Source of the DNA: Streptomyces sp. NBC_01335
Lineage (GTDB): Bacteria > Actinomycetota > Actinomycetes > Streptomycetales > Streptomycetaceae
Assembly: GCF_035953295.1 (NCBI RefSeq)
Contig: NZ_CP108370.1
Coordinates: forward strand, 7,177,001-7,241,000
Direction: 5' to 3'
Length of the DNA stretch: 64,000 nucleotides
Position numbers and translations under genes: made by a program
Shown here: positions 33,660 through 42,423 of the stretch, piece after piece
How the letters are laid out: every line of letters begins with the position of its first letter
Numbering within the stretch: the stretch's first letter is position 1
Notes under the pieces: generated by a model
Databases searched by the model: none
The model's input: the letters and a program-made list of their open reading frames with translations, nothing else
What the model was told of the DNA's origin: nothing

Positions 33660-35000
33660 TCAGCCGGTCACGGCTTCGCGCCCGGCGGTGTGGCGGTTGG
33701 CGGGGACGGGCAGGCCGAGGTTGCCGCGCAGGGTGTCCGCCTCGTACTCCGTGCGGAACAGGCCGCGCTTCTGCAGGAGCGGAACCACGCCGTCCACGAA
33801 GCGTTCGAGGTCGTCGTTGTTGCGGAAGGCCAGGTTGATGCCGTCCAGGGTGCCGGCGTCGTACCACGACTCGATGGTGTCGGCGACCGTCTCCGGCGCA
33901 CCGACGAAGGGGGAACGGCGGAAGGCGTTCACCGACTCGGCGACCTGACGCAGCGACAGGTTCTCCGCCTTCGCGCGCTCGATGATCTTCGCGGCGCCCG
34001 TCCGGCCGCCCTTCTCGGCGAGGTGCGCGACGTCCGGGAACGGCGCGTCCAGGTCGTGCACGCTGAAGTCGTACGCGCCGAAGGAGCGGCCGAGGAGCGC
34101 GAGGTTGCTCGCGAAGTCGTTGTCCTCCTCGAAGATCTCCCGCTCCCGGCGCCCGGCCGCCTCGTCGGTCGCACCGACGATCGGGCTGCCGTGGATGAAG
34201 ATCTTGATGTGGTCGGGGTCGCGCCCGTAGGCCGCCGTGCGCTTCTTGATGTCGGCGTAGTACTCCCGCGCCTGCTCCAGCGTGCCGCCGGGGGCGTAGA
34301 TGCCCTCCGCGACGCGCGCGGCGAGATCGCGGCCCTCGGGGGACACCCCGGCCTGGAAGATGACCGGCTGCCCCTGCGGCGAGCGCGAGAGGTTGAGCGG
34401 CCCGGCGACCTTGAAGTGCTCCCCGACATGCTCCAGGGCATGCAGCCTGGACGGGTCGAGGAAGACGCCGCGCTCCACGTCCGCCGGGAAGGCGTCGTCC
34501 TCGTAGGAGTCCCACAGACCGCGGGCGACCTGCACGAACTCCAGGGCGCGGCCGTAGCGGGTGGCGTAGTCGAGGTGCTCGTCCAGCCCGTAGTTCCGGG
34601 ACGTCCCGGTGTCGAAGCTGGTCACCACGTTCCAGCCGGCCCGTCCGCCGCTGATGTGGTCGAGGGAGGCGAAGCGCCGGGCCAGATTGAACGGCGAGTT
34701 GTACGTCGAACTCGCGGTGCCGACCAGACCGATGTGTTTGGTGTGGGTGGCGACCGCGGACAGCAGGGTGAGCGGCTCCAGCCGGTTCAGGTAGTGCGAC
34801 GGGTAGGTGGCGTTGATGAACTGGCTGTCGACGACGAACAGCGCGTCGAAGAGCGCGTGTTCGGCGGCCTGGGCCTGCTGGATGTAGTAGTTGATGTCGA
34901 TGCTGGCGTTCTTGGCGACGCCCGGATCCTTCCAGAGACCGTGCTGGCCGGGGCCGCCGACGCCGTAGGGATGCAGAGCGAGGTGGAGCCTGCGGGACAT
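33660..35000 (-). CDS. LLM-class FMNH2-dependent monooxygenase (NtaA/SnaA/DszA family)
   Basis: The 446-residue product is a flavin-dependent TIM-barrel monooxygenase of the NtaA/SnaA/DszA/DmoA group. Visible signatures are LHLALHPYGVGGP...WKDPG at the start, THTKHIGLVGTASSTYNSPFNLARRFASLDHISGGRAGWNVVTS, and LFRTEYEADTLRGNLGLP at the end, each typical of this family. It would oxidise a substrate using FMNH2 from the SsuE-like reductase; C-S or C-N bond cleavage is usual. The nearby peptide-type ABC transporter suggests uptake of the substrate. Confidence 0.92.
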   Translation of the reverse strand: MSRRLHLALHPYGVGGPGQHGLWKDPGVAKNASIDINYYIQQAQAAEHALFDALFVVDSQFINATYPSHYLNRLEPLTLLSAVATHTKHIGLVGTASSTYNSPFNLARRFASLDHISGGRAGWNVVTSFDTGTSRNYGLDEHLDYATRYGRALEFVQVARGLWDSYEDDAFPADVERGVFLDPSRLHALEHVGEHFKVAGPLNLSRSPQGQPVIFQAGVSPEGRDLAARVAEGIYAPGGTLEQAREYYADIKKRTAAYGRDPDHIKIFIHGSPIVGATDEAAGRREREIFEEDNDFASNLALLGRSFGAYDFSVHDLDAPFPDVAHLAEKGGRTGAAKIIERAKAENLSLRQVAESVNAFRRSPFVGAPETVADTIESWYDAGTLDGINLAFRNNDDLERFVDGVVPLLQKRGLFRTEYEADTLRGNLGLPVPANRHTAGREAVTG

Positions 35001-35072
35001 GGGTGTTCCTCTCGATGGGTGGGGGGAAGGGGCGGGTGTCGTCGGGGGTCGTCGGATGCGGTGGCCGGCCGG

Positions 35073-35945
35073 TCAGCCGCTCAGCTGGGCGCGCAGGGCC
35101 TCGCGCTCACCGCGGTCGGCGGTGCGCGTGTGGAGCGTGGGCGCGGAGCCGACGAGCAGCCGGGTGTACGCGTGCCGGGGCCGGCCGATGACCTCACGGG
35201 CCGTGCCGACCTCGACGAGCGCGCCCCGGTAAAGCACGGCGATGCGGTCGGCGGTCCCGGCGACGGAGCCGAGGTCGTGGGAGATGAAGACGAGGGAGGT
35301 CCCGCCGGCGCGCAGCTCCTTGAGGATCTCCAGCACCTGTACGCGGTTGGCGGAGTCCAGGGCGCTGACCGGTTCGTCGAGGATGACCAGGGCGGGTTCG
35401 GTGATCAGCGCGCGGGCCACCGCGACCCGCTGGCGCTGGCCGCCGGAGAGTTCTCCGGGCAGCCGCTGGAGCAGTTCTCCGGACAGGTGCACCCGGTCGA
35501 GGAACGCACGCGCCTTGTCCACCGCCTCCGCGCGCGCCACCCCCTGGACGAGCAGGGGCTCGGTCAGCGAGTCCCCGATGGTGAGGTCCGGGTCCAGACT
35601 GCGCAGGGGGTCCTGGAAGACGTACTGGACGACGCCCCGCCGGCGCAGCGAGCGCCACCGGCGGGCGTTGAACGCGGTCACGTCCTCACCGCCGACGAGG
35701 ATCGAGCCGGCCGACGCGCGCACCAGGCCGAGGACGGCCCGGGCGAGGGTGGACTTCCCCGACCCGGTCTCGCCGATGACGCCGACGGTCTCGCCGGGCT
35801 CCACGCTCAACGACACCCCGTTCAGGGCGCTCCGGCCCCGCCGGCCCCTCCCGTAGCGGACCTCCAGGTCCCTGATGTCCAGGACCGGGGCGGGGCGCTT
35901 CTCCAGTGGGACGTCCGTCCCCGCCTCGGGTGCCGTGGTGGTCAT
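35073..35945 (-). CDS. ABC transporter ATPase (OppF/DppF-type)
   Basis: ATG 35945 overlaps the previous stop as ATGA; longer frames are shadows. The 290-residue product has Walker A GETGSGKST, signature LSGGQRQR, Walker B ALVILDEP and the H-loop FISHDL. The C-terminal GRPRHAYTRLL motif is typical of oligopeptide/nickel-type ATPases. It pairs with the adjacent OppD-type ATPase to drive the OppBC permease. Confidence 0.94.
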   Translation of the reverse strand: MTTTAPEAGTDVPLEKRPAPVLDIRDLEVRYGRGRRGRSALNGVSLSVEPGETVGVIGETGSGKSTLARAVLGLVRASAGSILVGGEDVTAFNARRWRSLRRRGVVQYVFQDPLRSLDPDLTIGDSLTEPLLVQGVARAEAVDKARAFLDRVHLSGELLQRLPGELSGGQRQRVAVARALITEPALVILDEPVSALDSANRVQVLEILKELRAGGTSLVFISHDLGSVAGTADRIAVLYRGALVEVGTAREVIGRPRHAYTRLLVGSAPTLHTRTADRGEREALRAQLSG

Positions 35946-36883
35946 GACGCCTCCTGCGCGGTGAGGAACGTGTCGAGGCCGTAGCTCTCGTGCTCGGCGA
36001 TGAGGAGCCGGGTGTACTCGTGGCGCGGCGTGCGCAGTACGGCGTGCGTCGAGCCCTGCTCCACCACGGTGCCCTGCCGCATCACGAGGACCTCGTCGCA
36101 CAACTGGGCGACGACGGCCAGGTCGTGGGAGACCACCACGAGCGCCAGCCCAGTGCGCTCGCGGAGTTCGGCGAGGAGGTCGAGGATCTCGGCCTGGACC
36201 GTGACGTCCAGCGCCGTCGTGGCCTCGTCCGCGACGAGGGCCCGCGGCTCGACGGCGATCGCCGCGGCGATCAGGACGCGCTGGAGCATGCCGCCCGACA
36301 GCTCGTAGGTGTACTGGCCGTAGACCAGCTCCGGGTCCCGCAGTCGCACCGCGCCGAGGAGCGCGAGGGCACGCCGTCGCGCCTCACGGCGCTTCACCCC
36401 CGTCTTCACCCGGATGACCTCGGCTATCTGGGCGCCCACCCGGATCGACGGATTGAGGTAGGAGGCCGGGTCCTGGAAGACGGCGCCGATCGTGGTGCCG
36501 CGCAGGGCCGTCCACTGCCGGGGCGTCAGGGTCGCGATGTCGGTGCCGTCGATCTCGACCGATCCGCCCGAGACCTCGAAGTGCGGGGGAAGGATGCCGA
36601 GCACCGCACGGCAGGTGAGGGTCTTGCCGCTGCCGGACTCGCCGACGATGCCGACCGACTTGCCCGGGGTGAGCTCGAAGCTCACCCCGTGCACGATCTC
36701 CCGGTCCGTGGCGCGGTCCCCGATGCGTACGTCGCGGACGGCGAGCACGGGCGCCGCCTGTGCCGGGGGAGCGGGCGGGACGCCGGCTACGGACTCCCGG
36801 GTGGTGGCGGGAGAGGCGTTGGCGGGGTGCGCGTCGCCAGGAAGGGTGTGCTGGGGAAGGGCGTGCTGGGACAGGGTGCTCAT
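35942..36883 (-). CDS. ABC transporter ATPase (OppD/DppD-type)
   Basis: The 313-residue product has a Pro/Ala-rich N-terminal extension of about 45 residues, then Walker A GESGSGKTLT, signature LSGGMLQR, Walker B ALVADEATTALDVT and VVSHDL. TPRHEYTRLL near the C-terminus is the family motif. Both ends overlap neighbouring genes by four bases (ATGA), so translation is coupled through the transporter. Confidence 0.94.
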   Translation of the reverse strand: MSTLSQHALPQHTLPGDAHPANASPATTRESVAGVPPAPPAQAAPVLAVRDVRIGDRATDREIVHGVSFELTPGKSVGIVGESGSGKTLTCRAVLGILPPHFEVSGGSVEIDGTDIATLTPRQWTALRGTTIGAVFQDPASYLNPSIRVGAQIAEVIRVKTGVKRREARRRALALLGAVRLRDPELVYGQYTYELSGGMLQRVLIAAAIAVEPRALVADEATTALDVTVQAEILDLLAELRERTGLALVVVSHDLAVVAQLCDEVLVMRQGTVVEQGSTHAVLRTPRHEYTRLLIAEHESYGLDTFLTAQEAS

Positions 36884-37770
36884 CGGGAACCTCCCACGGG
36901 GACGGGGGCGGACGAGCCGGCACGGCCGGACTTGGCGCCGCGGCCGGCGACCAGCGCGCGGCCCGCCTCACCGGACACGTCGCGGATGGCGTCGGCGAGC
37001 AGATTGCAGGCCCAGACCGTGATCATGATCAGCAGGGCGGGTGCCGCCGGGGCCCACGGCTGGTGGCTGAGGTAACTCAGGTCGGAGGCGAGCAGACCGC
37101 CCCAGGTGGGAGCGGGCGGCTGCACCCCGATGCCGAGGAAGGTCAGGCTGGAGACGATGACGAAGCCGACGCCGATGGTCTGGGCGAGGGCCACGGCGAT
37201 CGGCGGCAGAACCTTGACCCAGACGTGGCGGCGCACGATCCAGCCGATGGAGGCACCGGAGACGATCGCCGCCTCCACGTACGGCGAGCGGGCCACGGCC
37301 AGGGTGGCCGCCCGGGCCACCCGGTAGAAGAGGGGCGAGACCAGTGCGCCGGTGACGAGCATGGCCTGCGTCATGCCGTTGCCCAGCAGGGCGATCACCG
37401 CGATGGCGAACAGCAGGAAGGGCAGGGCGACCAGGGTGTCGGCCAGGCGGAGGGTCAGCCACTCGAAGACCCGGCCCGAGTAGACCGACAGGATGCCGGG
37501 GACCGCCCCGACGACCAGGGCCGTCAGCGCGACCTCCAGCGAACCGAGGACGCTGACGCGCGAGCCGTCCAGGAGGCGGCTGAAGACGTCACGGCCCAGA
37601 TAGTCCGTCCCGAGCCAGTGGGCGCCCGAGGCCGGAGCGAGCGTGTTGCCGCTGACGGCGAGGGGGTCCTGGGGAGCGAGCCACGGGCCGCACACCGTGA
37701 GGAGGGCGATCAGGACGAGAACGGCCACGGCGATGCGGCCGGACGTGAGTGAGAGGACGCGGCGCACCAT
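36880..37770 (-). CDS. ABC transporter permease (OppC/DppC-type)
   Basis: ATG 37770 gives 296 residues with six hydrophobic segments. GAHWLGTDYLGRDVFSRLLDGSRVSV after the first helix and EAAIVSGASIGWIVRRHVW (the EAA loop) identify an OppC-type subunit. It is two bases downstream of the OppB-type gene. Confidence 0.94.
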   Translation of the reverse strand: MVRRVLSLTSGRIAVAVLVLIALLTVCGPWLAPQDPLAVSGNTLAPASGAHWLGTDYLGRDVFSRLLDGSRVSVLGSLEVALTALVVGAVPGILSVYSGRVFEWLTLRLADTLVALPFLLFAIAVIALLGNGMTQAMLVTGALVSPLFYRVARAATLAVARSPYVEAAIVSGASIGWIVRRHVWVKVLPPIAVALAQTIGVGFVIVSSLTFLGIGVQPPAPTWGGLLASDLSYLSHQPWAPAAPALLIMITVWACNLLADAIRDVSGEAGRALVAGRGAKSGRAGSSAPVPVGGSR

Positions 37771-37772
37771 CG

Positions 37773-38801
37773 TCAGACCCCCCGTCGGGATGCCGGCATC
37801 ACACGGGCCAGCACCAGATTGATGATCAGGTTGAAGGAGACGACCAGCACGATCGACACCACGAGGACGCCCTGCACCGCGGGTACGTCGCCGGCCTGTG
37901 CGGAGTCGTTGGCGAACCGGCCGAAGCCCTGGAGGCCGAAGATCCACTCGGTGATCACGGAGGCGCCGACCAGCGCCGGGAACTTCTGCCCGACCGTGGC
38001 GAGAGCGGGCCCGATGCCGTTGCGCAGGACATGGCTGAAGAAGATCCGCCGAGGGCTCAGGCCCCTCACGACCGCGCCCGTCACGTAGTTCTCGCCGTAC
38101 GCGGCGACGAGGCTGGAACGCAGCTGACGCGCCACGTCGGCGACGACGTCGAAGCTCAGGGCCAGTGCGGGGAGCGTGATGTGGGCGATCCAGGGGCCGA
38201 ATCCCTGCTCGGCCGGGATGTATCCGGCCGAGGGGAACAACTGGAGCTGGACGGCGAGGACCGAGACCAGCACGATGCCGACGACGAAGGCCGGCATCAC
38301 CGAGATCACCGTGACGAACCCCGTGATCGCGCGGTCCAGGAGGGTGGTGCGCCGGAGCGCCGCCACCGTACCGAGGAGGAATCCGACGACCACGCCGATG
38401 ATCAGCGCGAAGGTCGCGACCGAGAGGCTGACGCCCAGGCCGAGGCCGATCAGGGTCGAGATGTCGGCCCCGTTGACCCAGCTGGAGCCCAGCTCTCCGT
38501 GCAGTACATCGGTGAACCAGTTCCAGTACTGGGTCAGGAAGGGCTGGTCGAGCCCCCATTCGGCCTCGATGCGATGGATCGCCTCAGGGGTGGCGTCCTC
38601 GCCCAGCTGGATGCGTGCGGGGCTGAGTCCGCTCATGGCCCGCAGCGCGAACGTCACGAAGGTCGCGACCAGGAACACCGGTACGAAGATCGCGACCGAC
38701 CGGCCCAGGGCGGAGGCCATGCGTCCTGCGGCGTGCCGCGCCCTCGCCCCGGCGATCCTGCGGCGGCGCTCGGGAGTCACCTCCGCGGTGGTCGTCGTCA
38801 T
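37773..38801 (-). CDS. ABC transporter permease (OppB/DppB-type)
   Basis: The 342-residue product has an N-terminal helix, a large extracytoplasmic loop (IEAEWGLDQPFLTQYWNWFTDVLHGELGSS) and five further hydrophobic segments, with AAYGENYVTGAVVRGLSPRRIFF as the EAA loop. This is the classic OppB layout. It follows the binding-protein gene by 64 bases that contain a G-rich 14-base direct repeat. Confidence 0.94.
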   Translation of the reverse strand: MTTTTAEVTPERRRRIAGARARHAAGRMASALGRSVAIFVPVFLVATFVTFALRAMSGLSPARIQLGEDATPEAIHRIEAEWGLDQPFLTQYWNWFTDVLHGELGSSWVNGADISTLIGLGLGVSLSVATFALIIGVVVGFLLGTVAALRRTTLLDRAITGFVTVISVMPAFVVGIVLVSVLAVQLQLFPSAGYIPAEQGFGPWIAHITLPALALSFDVVADVARQLRSSLVAAYGENYVTGAVVRGLSPRRIFFSHVLRNGIGPALATVGQKFPALVGASVITEWIFGLQGFGRFANDSAQAGDVPAVQGVLVVSIVLVVSFNLIINLVLARVMPASRRGV

Positions 38802-38828
38802 GGGGCTGCCTCCTCTCTGCAGTGGTGG

Positions 38829-38856
38829 GAGTGGGTGGAGTGGAGTGGGTGGAGTG
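38829..38856. repeat. 14-base tandem direct repeat
   Basis: Two adjacent copies of GAGTGGGTGGAGTG lie between the binding-protein stop and the OppB-type start. Confidence 0.75.
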
Positions 38857-38865
38857 GACGGGGGG

Positions 38866-40437
38866 TCAGGAACCGCTGGAGACGGTCACGCCGGTCCAGT
38901 CGATGTGCGCGGGGTTCTTCGGCAGACCGGAGACGGACTTGCTCTTCGCGAAGAGGTTGGGGGAGGAGAAGGTGAAGATCAGCGCCTTGCTCGCGAGGCC
39001 CGCGCGCGTCGCCTCCTGGAGGACCCGTGCGTAGTCGGGCGCGTCCAGGGGCGTCTGACGGACCTTGGCGACGGCCTTCTCGAAGCCCTCCGGCTCGTAA
39101 GGGCTGCTGAGGTTGAGCGGGCCGTCGGGGCCGAAGTGGGCGGTGAGGGTCTGCACCGCGGAGTCGCGTCCCGTGGTCGAGTAGAGCGAGAAGGCGAGGT
39201 CCTTGGCGAAGAACGGGGTGGCCCAGTTCTTGTCGATCTTGATGGTGACCTTGACGCCCACGGCGGCCAGTTGCGACTGGACGATCTCCGCCTGGGGGTC
39301 CTCGGCGGGGATGACCAGGTCGAGCTTGAGCTCTCCCGGCCGGTGGCCCGCCGTGGCCAGGAGCTTCTTCGCCTTCGCGGGATCGTAGGGGTAGGCGTTC
39401 TCCGACTCGGCGTCGTACGCCACATAGCCCTTGGGGAACGGCTGGTCGGTCGCCTCCCCGCGACCGAAGGTCAGCTTGTCGACGAACTCCTCGCGGTTGA
39501 CCGCGTAGCGGAAGGCGTCGACGACCCTGTCGTCGTCGAAGGGGGCCTTGTTGACGTTCAGGCTGATGTTGGAGGCGTTGAATCCGGGCTGGGAGAAGAC
39601 GTCCAGCCCCGCCTTCGCGGCGGCGTCGGCCTGACTCGGCTCTATGTCCGCGAAGTTGTAGACGCCGGTCTGCAGGCCCGGGACGACGGTGGAGGCGTCG
39701 GGGGCGGACACCAGCTCGACGTTGTCGATGTGGATGTTCTTCGCGTCCCAGTAGTCGGGGTTCTTCCGCAGGACCGCCTTGGTGCCCGGGATCAGCTGGT
39801 CGATGACGAACGGTCCGGCACCGACGGGGTTCTGATCCAGCTTCGCGGGGTCCGCCGCGGCCTTCGGGCTGGCGATCTGCAGCACGCGCTCGCCGAGCAA
39901 CTGCGGTATCTGGTAGTCGACTTGGGTGAGTTCCAGCGTCGCGTCCAGTCCGTCGGCCCGCACCGAACCGATCGACGTCAGGTCGCCGAAGAGTGCGGAG
40001 TTCTTCTGCTTCTGCGCCCGTTCGACGGCTGCCTTCACGGCCGCGGCGTCGACCGGCTCGCCGTCGCTGAACTTCAGGCCGGGCCGCAGGTGGAAGGTGA
40101 TGCGGTCGCCCTTCTCGTTGTACTCCCAGCTCTCGGCGAGGTCGGGGACCGCCTTGCCCGTCTCGTCGGTACGGGTCAACGAGGCGTACACCAGGGCCAG
40201 TTCGCGGAACTGGGCGCCGCTTCCCGACACCACGGGGTCCCAGTGGCCGGGAAAGTAGGAGGAGGCCCACTTGAGCGTCGCGGCGCCGGCCGATGCGGAG
40301 CCGCTGCCGCCGCAGGCGCTCAGGGCCGGGACGAGCAGGGCGACGGCGGCGGTTCCGAGGGCCGCGGCCCTCAGGCCGCCCGCCTTGCGGGCCGACCGGA
40401 CGTCCGGTCGGCGTCGGAGCGTGAGTCGTGCGAGCAT
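38866..40437 (-). CDS. Substrate-binding lipoprotein, SBP_bac_5 (peptide/nickel-type)
   Basis: I use ATG 40437, where a basic N-region precedes a lipoprotein signal with lipobox LSAC near residues 40-43; the longer frame adds a non-signal tail. The 523-residue product is a family-5 solute-binding protein (WEYNEKGDRITFHLRPGLKFSDGEPVDAAAVKAA, NPVGAGPFV). It captures the substrate for the OppBCDF-type transporter encoded next. Given the FMN-dependent monooxygenase in the operon, the ligand may be an organosulfur compound or modified peptide; this is inferred. The gene has a 330-base leader after the leader peptide. Confidence 0.92.
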   Translation of the reverse strand: MLARLTLRRRPDVRSARKAGGLRAAALGTAAVALLVPALSACGGSGSASAGAATLKWASSYFPGHWDPVVSGSGAQFRELALVYASLTRTDETGKAVPDLAESWEYNEKGDRITFHLRPGLKFSDGEPVDAAAVKAAVERAQKQKNSALFGDLTSIGSVRADGLDATLELTQVDYQIPQLLGERVLQIASPKAAADPAKLDQNPVGAGPFVIDQLIPGTKAVLRKNPDYWDAKNIHIDNVELVSAPDASTVVPGLQTGVYNFADIEPSQADAAAKAGLDVFSQPGFNASNISLNVNKAPFDDDRVVDAFRYAVNREEFVDKLTFGRGEATDQPFPKGYVAYDAESENAYPYDPAKAKKLLATAGHRPGELKLDLVIPAEDPQAEIVQSQLAAVGVKVTIKIDKNWATPFFAKDLAFSLYSTTGRDSAVQTLTAHFGPDGPLNLSSPYEPEGFEKAVAKVRQTPLDAPDYARVLQEATRAGLASKALIFTFSSPNLFAKSKSVSGLPKNPAHIDWTGVTVSSGS

Positions 40438-40767
40438 CTCGTTCTCTCTGGTGGAGTCCCGGCCCGGAAGAGGGCAGGAGGAAGCGGAGGAGCGTGGAGG
40501 GAGCGGCGCGGCACTCGCACGGAACCGTCGCCGGGGGGTGCGGGCGTGCGTCGCGGGAACGCGTCGGCGCACGACGGGGCGGGAGCGGGGCCCTGGTTGG
40601 GCGCCGGGAACTCACGACCCGCGCGGGGTACGGCGAGGAGGCGTGACGGAAGACGAGGAGCTGACGCGAAGAGACAGGCGCGGATCAGGGGATCAGCGGG
40701 CCGGCGAACGGCCGGGGCTGACGACGGAGGTCGGGCGCCGCCTGTGGAGTGGAGGTGCGGGGGACGG
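40438..40767 (-). promoter_or_regulatory. Long untranslated leader of the monooxygenase operon
   Basis: This 330-base stretch between the leader peptide and the binding-protein gene has no convincing coding frame. A hairpin at 40693-40721 (arms TCAGC/GCTGA and CCGGC/GCCGG) lies 47 bases after the leader-peptide stop and could act as an attenuator. Confidence 0.45.
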
Positions 40768-40842
40768 TCAGCGACAGAGTGCGCTGGAGGTGCGCCGCAG
40801 GTCCACGTAGCGGCAAACCACACCGGGGTGCGTCGTGAGCAT
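40768..40842 (-). CDS. 24-residue leader peptide with two cysteines
   Basis: ATG 40842 opens a 24-codon frame starting MLTTHPGVVCRYVDLRR and ending SSALCR, with Cys at positions 10 and 23. Its YVDLRR-x-SSA pattern matches small 'putative leader peptides' annotated upstream of sulfur genes in Streptomyces, as I recall them. A promoter ends seven bases before the ATG, so the peptide is the first translated product of the monooxygenase operon and is probably leaderless. Ribosome stalling at Cys codons is a plausible way to sense cysteine. The peptide itself need not have any other function. Confidence 0.72.
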   Translation of the reverse strand: MLTTHPGVVCRYVDLRRTSSALCR

Positions 40843-40849
40843 GGTCCTC

Positions 40850-40903
40850 ATCCTGGCGGCGGCCATCCGCCTCTGTCAATGGACACCCATTGGTGTCTCA
40901 TTG
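40850..40903 (-). promoter_or_regulatory. Promoter and operator of the monooxygenase operon
   Basis: On the minus strand TTGACA (40879-40874) and CAGGAT (40855-40850) are 18 bases apart. A dyad, GACACC (40882-40887) and GGTGTC (40892-40897), flanked by CAATG/CATTG, spans 40877-40903 and overlaps the -35 box. It is a likely repressor site. Confidence 0.65.
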
Positions 40904-40928
40904 GGCGGGACGTCGCACCAACGGCAGC

Positions 40929-41852
40929 TCAGGGCCCTGCGGGAAGCTGGAAAGGGAAGCGCCGATCGGCTGACGCTTCATCAGGATGCAGCCACAGAGG
41001 GCCGTTCGGCCCGTCCACCCGCACCGCGCCGGGCGGCGGCCAGACCCCCGGCGCCAGGAACCGGCGCTCCGGCTCGGTCAGGCTCCGGTGGCGCTCCAGC
41101 GCCTCGGTGGGCGAGAGCGGGGCGGACGCCTCCAGCAGGCCGGGGCTCAGCTCCTCGAAGGCCGTCGCGTACGCCGCGTACGGCCGCCAGCCGGGGACGG
41201 TGCGACGGTCCGACGGGGTACGCACCAGCAGCGTCGGCAGCGCGTAACGGATGCCGCCGTCAGAGGTCTCCTTGGCCGAACCGGGATGCGGCGAGTCGCA
41301 GTGCACGGACCGCACTTCGGCGACCGGGCGCCGCGCCTCCGCGCGATCGCGCTCCACCCGTTCGCGTGACGCGGCGGACGCCGCGTCGGACCGCAGCCGG
41401 TGCGTGTCCACTCCCGGGACGCCCCGGGCGGCGGCCACCGCCCGTTCGAGGGTGTCCGCCGGGTCGCCCAGCACGAAGACGGTCTCCCGCAACCGCCGCA
41501 GAACGCCCTCTGCCACGCCCGTGCCCTGGAGTTCGGCGGCCACGGCGACCAGCGAGGAAGGCCAGGAGCTCGCCGCCACCCGTCCGAGCACGGCGGCCCG
41601 AGGCGCACCGGTGTGCGCGCTGATCTCCTCGACGTAACGCGCGTACCAGGCCGTCTCGGCCGACGGATCCGGCGCCGGGTCGTCCACCTCGTCGTCGAAG
41701 AGCACGGCGTACGCCCGCCGCCAGCGGACCCTGCCCGCCAGCGCCGTCCGCAGCCGCCGGAAGACCGGCTCCGAACCCCAGGCCCAGGGGCACATGGGAT
41801 CGGTGTACTCGACCACCTCCACCGCAGGCGCGTCCCGTCCCCCCGCCGTCAC
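40929..41852 (-). CDS. DsbA-family (FrnE/HCCA-isomerase-like) thioredoxin-fold protein
   Basis: GTG 41852 overlaps the Rrf2 stop as GTGA and gives 307 residues. The active-site region reads VEYTDPMCPWAWGSEPVFRRL, the DxxCPWxxG pattern of DsbA-like FrnE and 2-hydroxychromene-2-carboxylate isomerase-like proteins, with one Cys only (CPWA rather than CxxC). It therefore probably does not form a disulfide in its active site and may work with glutathione- or mycothiol-type thiols. No signal peptide is present. Coupling to an Rrf2 regulator suggests a redox or thiol stress role. Confidence 0.82.
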   Translation of the reverse strand: MTAGGRDAPAVEVVEYTDPMCPWAWGSEPVFRRLRTALAGRVRWRRAYAVLFDDEVDDPAPDPSAETAWYARYVEEISAHTGAPRAAVLGRVAASSWPSSLVAVAAELQGTGVAEGVLRRLRETVFVLGDPADTLERAVAAARGVPGVDTHRLRSDAASAASRERVERDRAEARRPVAEVRSVHCDSPHPGSAKETSDGGIRYALPTLLVRTPSDRRTVPGWRPYAAYATAFEELSPGLLEASAPLSPTEALERHRSLTEPERRFLAPGVWPPPGAVRVDGPNGPLWLHPDEASADRRFPFQLPAGP

Positions 41853-42283
41853 GCGGCACCGATCGCGGACGGCTGCTCGCGCGCGTCGGAGGGCAGCAGA
41901 GAGGCGAGGCTCAGCCCGCCGAGCGTCGCGGCGGCGTCCGATTCGACCCGCCGCCACACGCCGGGCAGGCCCACGGCGGGGCCGGGATAGTCGAGTCCGT
42001 CCAACGACTCGCCCCGCAGGGTGATCAGTTCGCCGTCGACAGCGCGCACGACGTCCAGCAGGGCGATCTCGCCGGCGGGTCTGCCGAGCCAGTAACCGCC
42101 TTCGCAGCCACGCTGGCTGCGTACCAGGCCGGCCCGGCGCAACTCACCCACCACGGACTTGAGGAAGCGGAACGGAATGCGCTGTGCCGAGGCGATGGCT
42201 TCACAGGAGAGCGGACGGCCGGGATCACTCGCGAGCTCGAGAAGGGCGCGCGTGGCGTAGTCCGCCTTCGCGGAGATATGCAT
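41849..42283 (-). CDS. Rrf2-family transcriptional regulator
   Basis: The 144-residue product begins MHISAKADYATRALLELA, the characteristic Rrf2 N-terminus; GTG 42289 two codons upstream is an alternative. The winged helix includes LSCEAIASAQRIPFRFLKSVVGELRRAGLVRSQRGCEGGYWL. Only one Cys lies in the wing and the three-Cys cluster of Fe-S regulators such as IscR or NsrR is absent, so an Fe-S sensor is unlikely and a CymR-like or thiol-sensing mode fits better. It leads a two-gene unit with the DsbA-like protein and is divergent from a cupin gene. Confidence 0.88.
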   Translation of the reverse strand: MHISAKADYATRALLELASDPGRPLSCEAIASAQRIPFRFLKSVVGELRRAGLVRSQRGCEGGYWLGRPAGEIALLDVVRAVDGELITLRGESLDGLDYPGPAVGLPGVWRRVESDAAATLGGLSLASLLPSDAREQPSAIGAA

Positions 42284-42386
42284 GGCCACATCATGCCCCC
42301 GCGGGCGGGCCCCGGGCGACGTTCTTTGTCCACTCCGTTCCTATGTTGCGGGAACATTGCCGCAGGTGAAGCGGAAAGGACACCTC

Positions 42387-42416
42387 TTGACATCCTTTTC
42401 GGGGGAGCCTTAGCGT
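42387..42416 (+). promoter_or_regulatory. Promoter of the cupin gene
   Basis: TTGACA (42387-42392) and TAGCGT (42411-42416) are separated by 18 bases, and the ATG lies seven bases after the -10, so the transcript is probably leaderless. A GTTCC/GGAAC dyad just upstream may bind the divergent Rrf2 regulator. Confidence 0.7.
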
Positions 42417-42423
42417 CCCAGCC

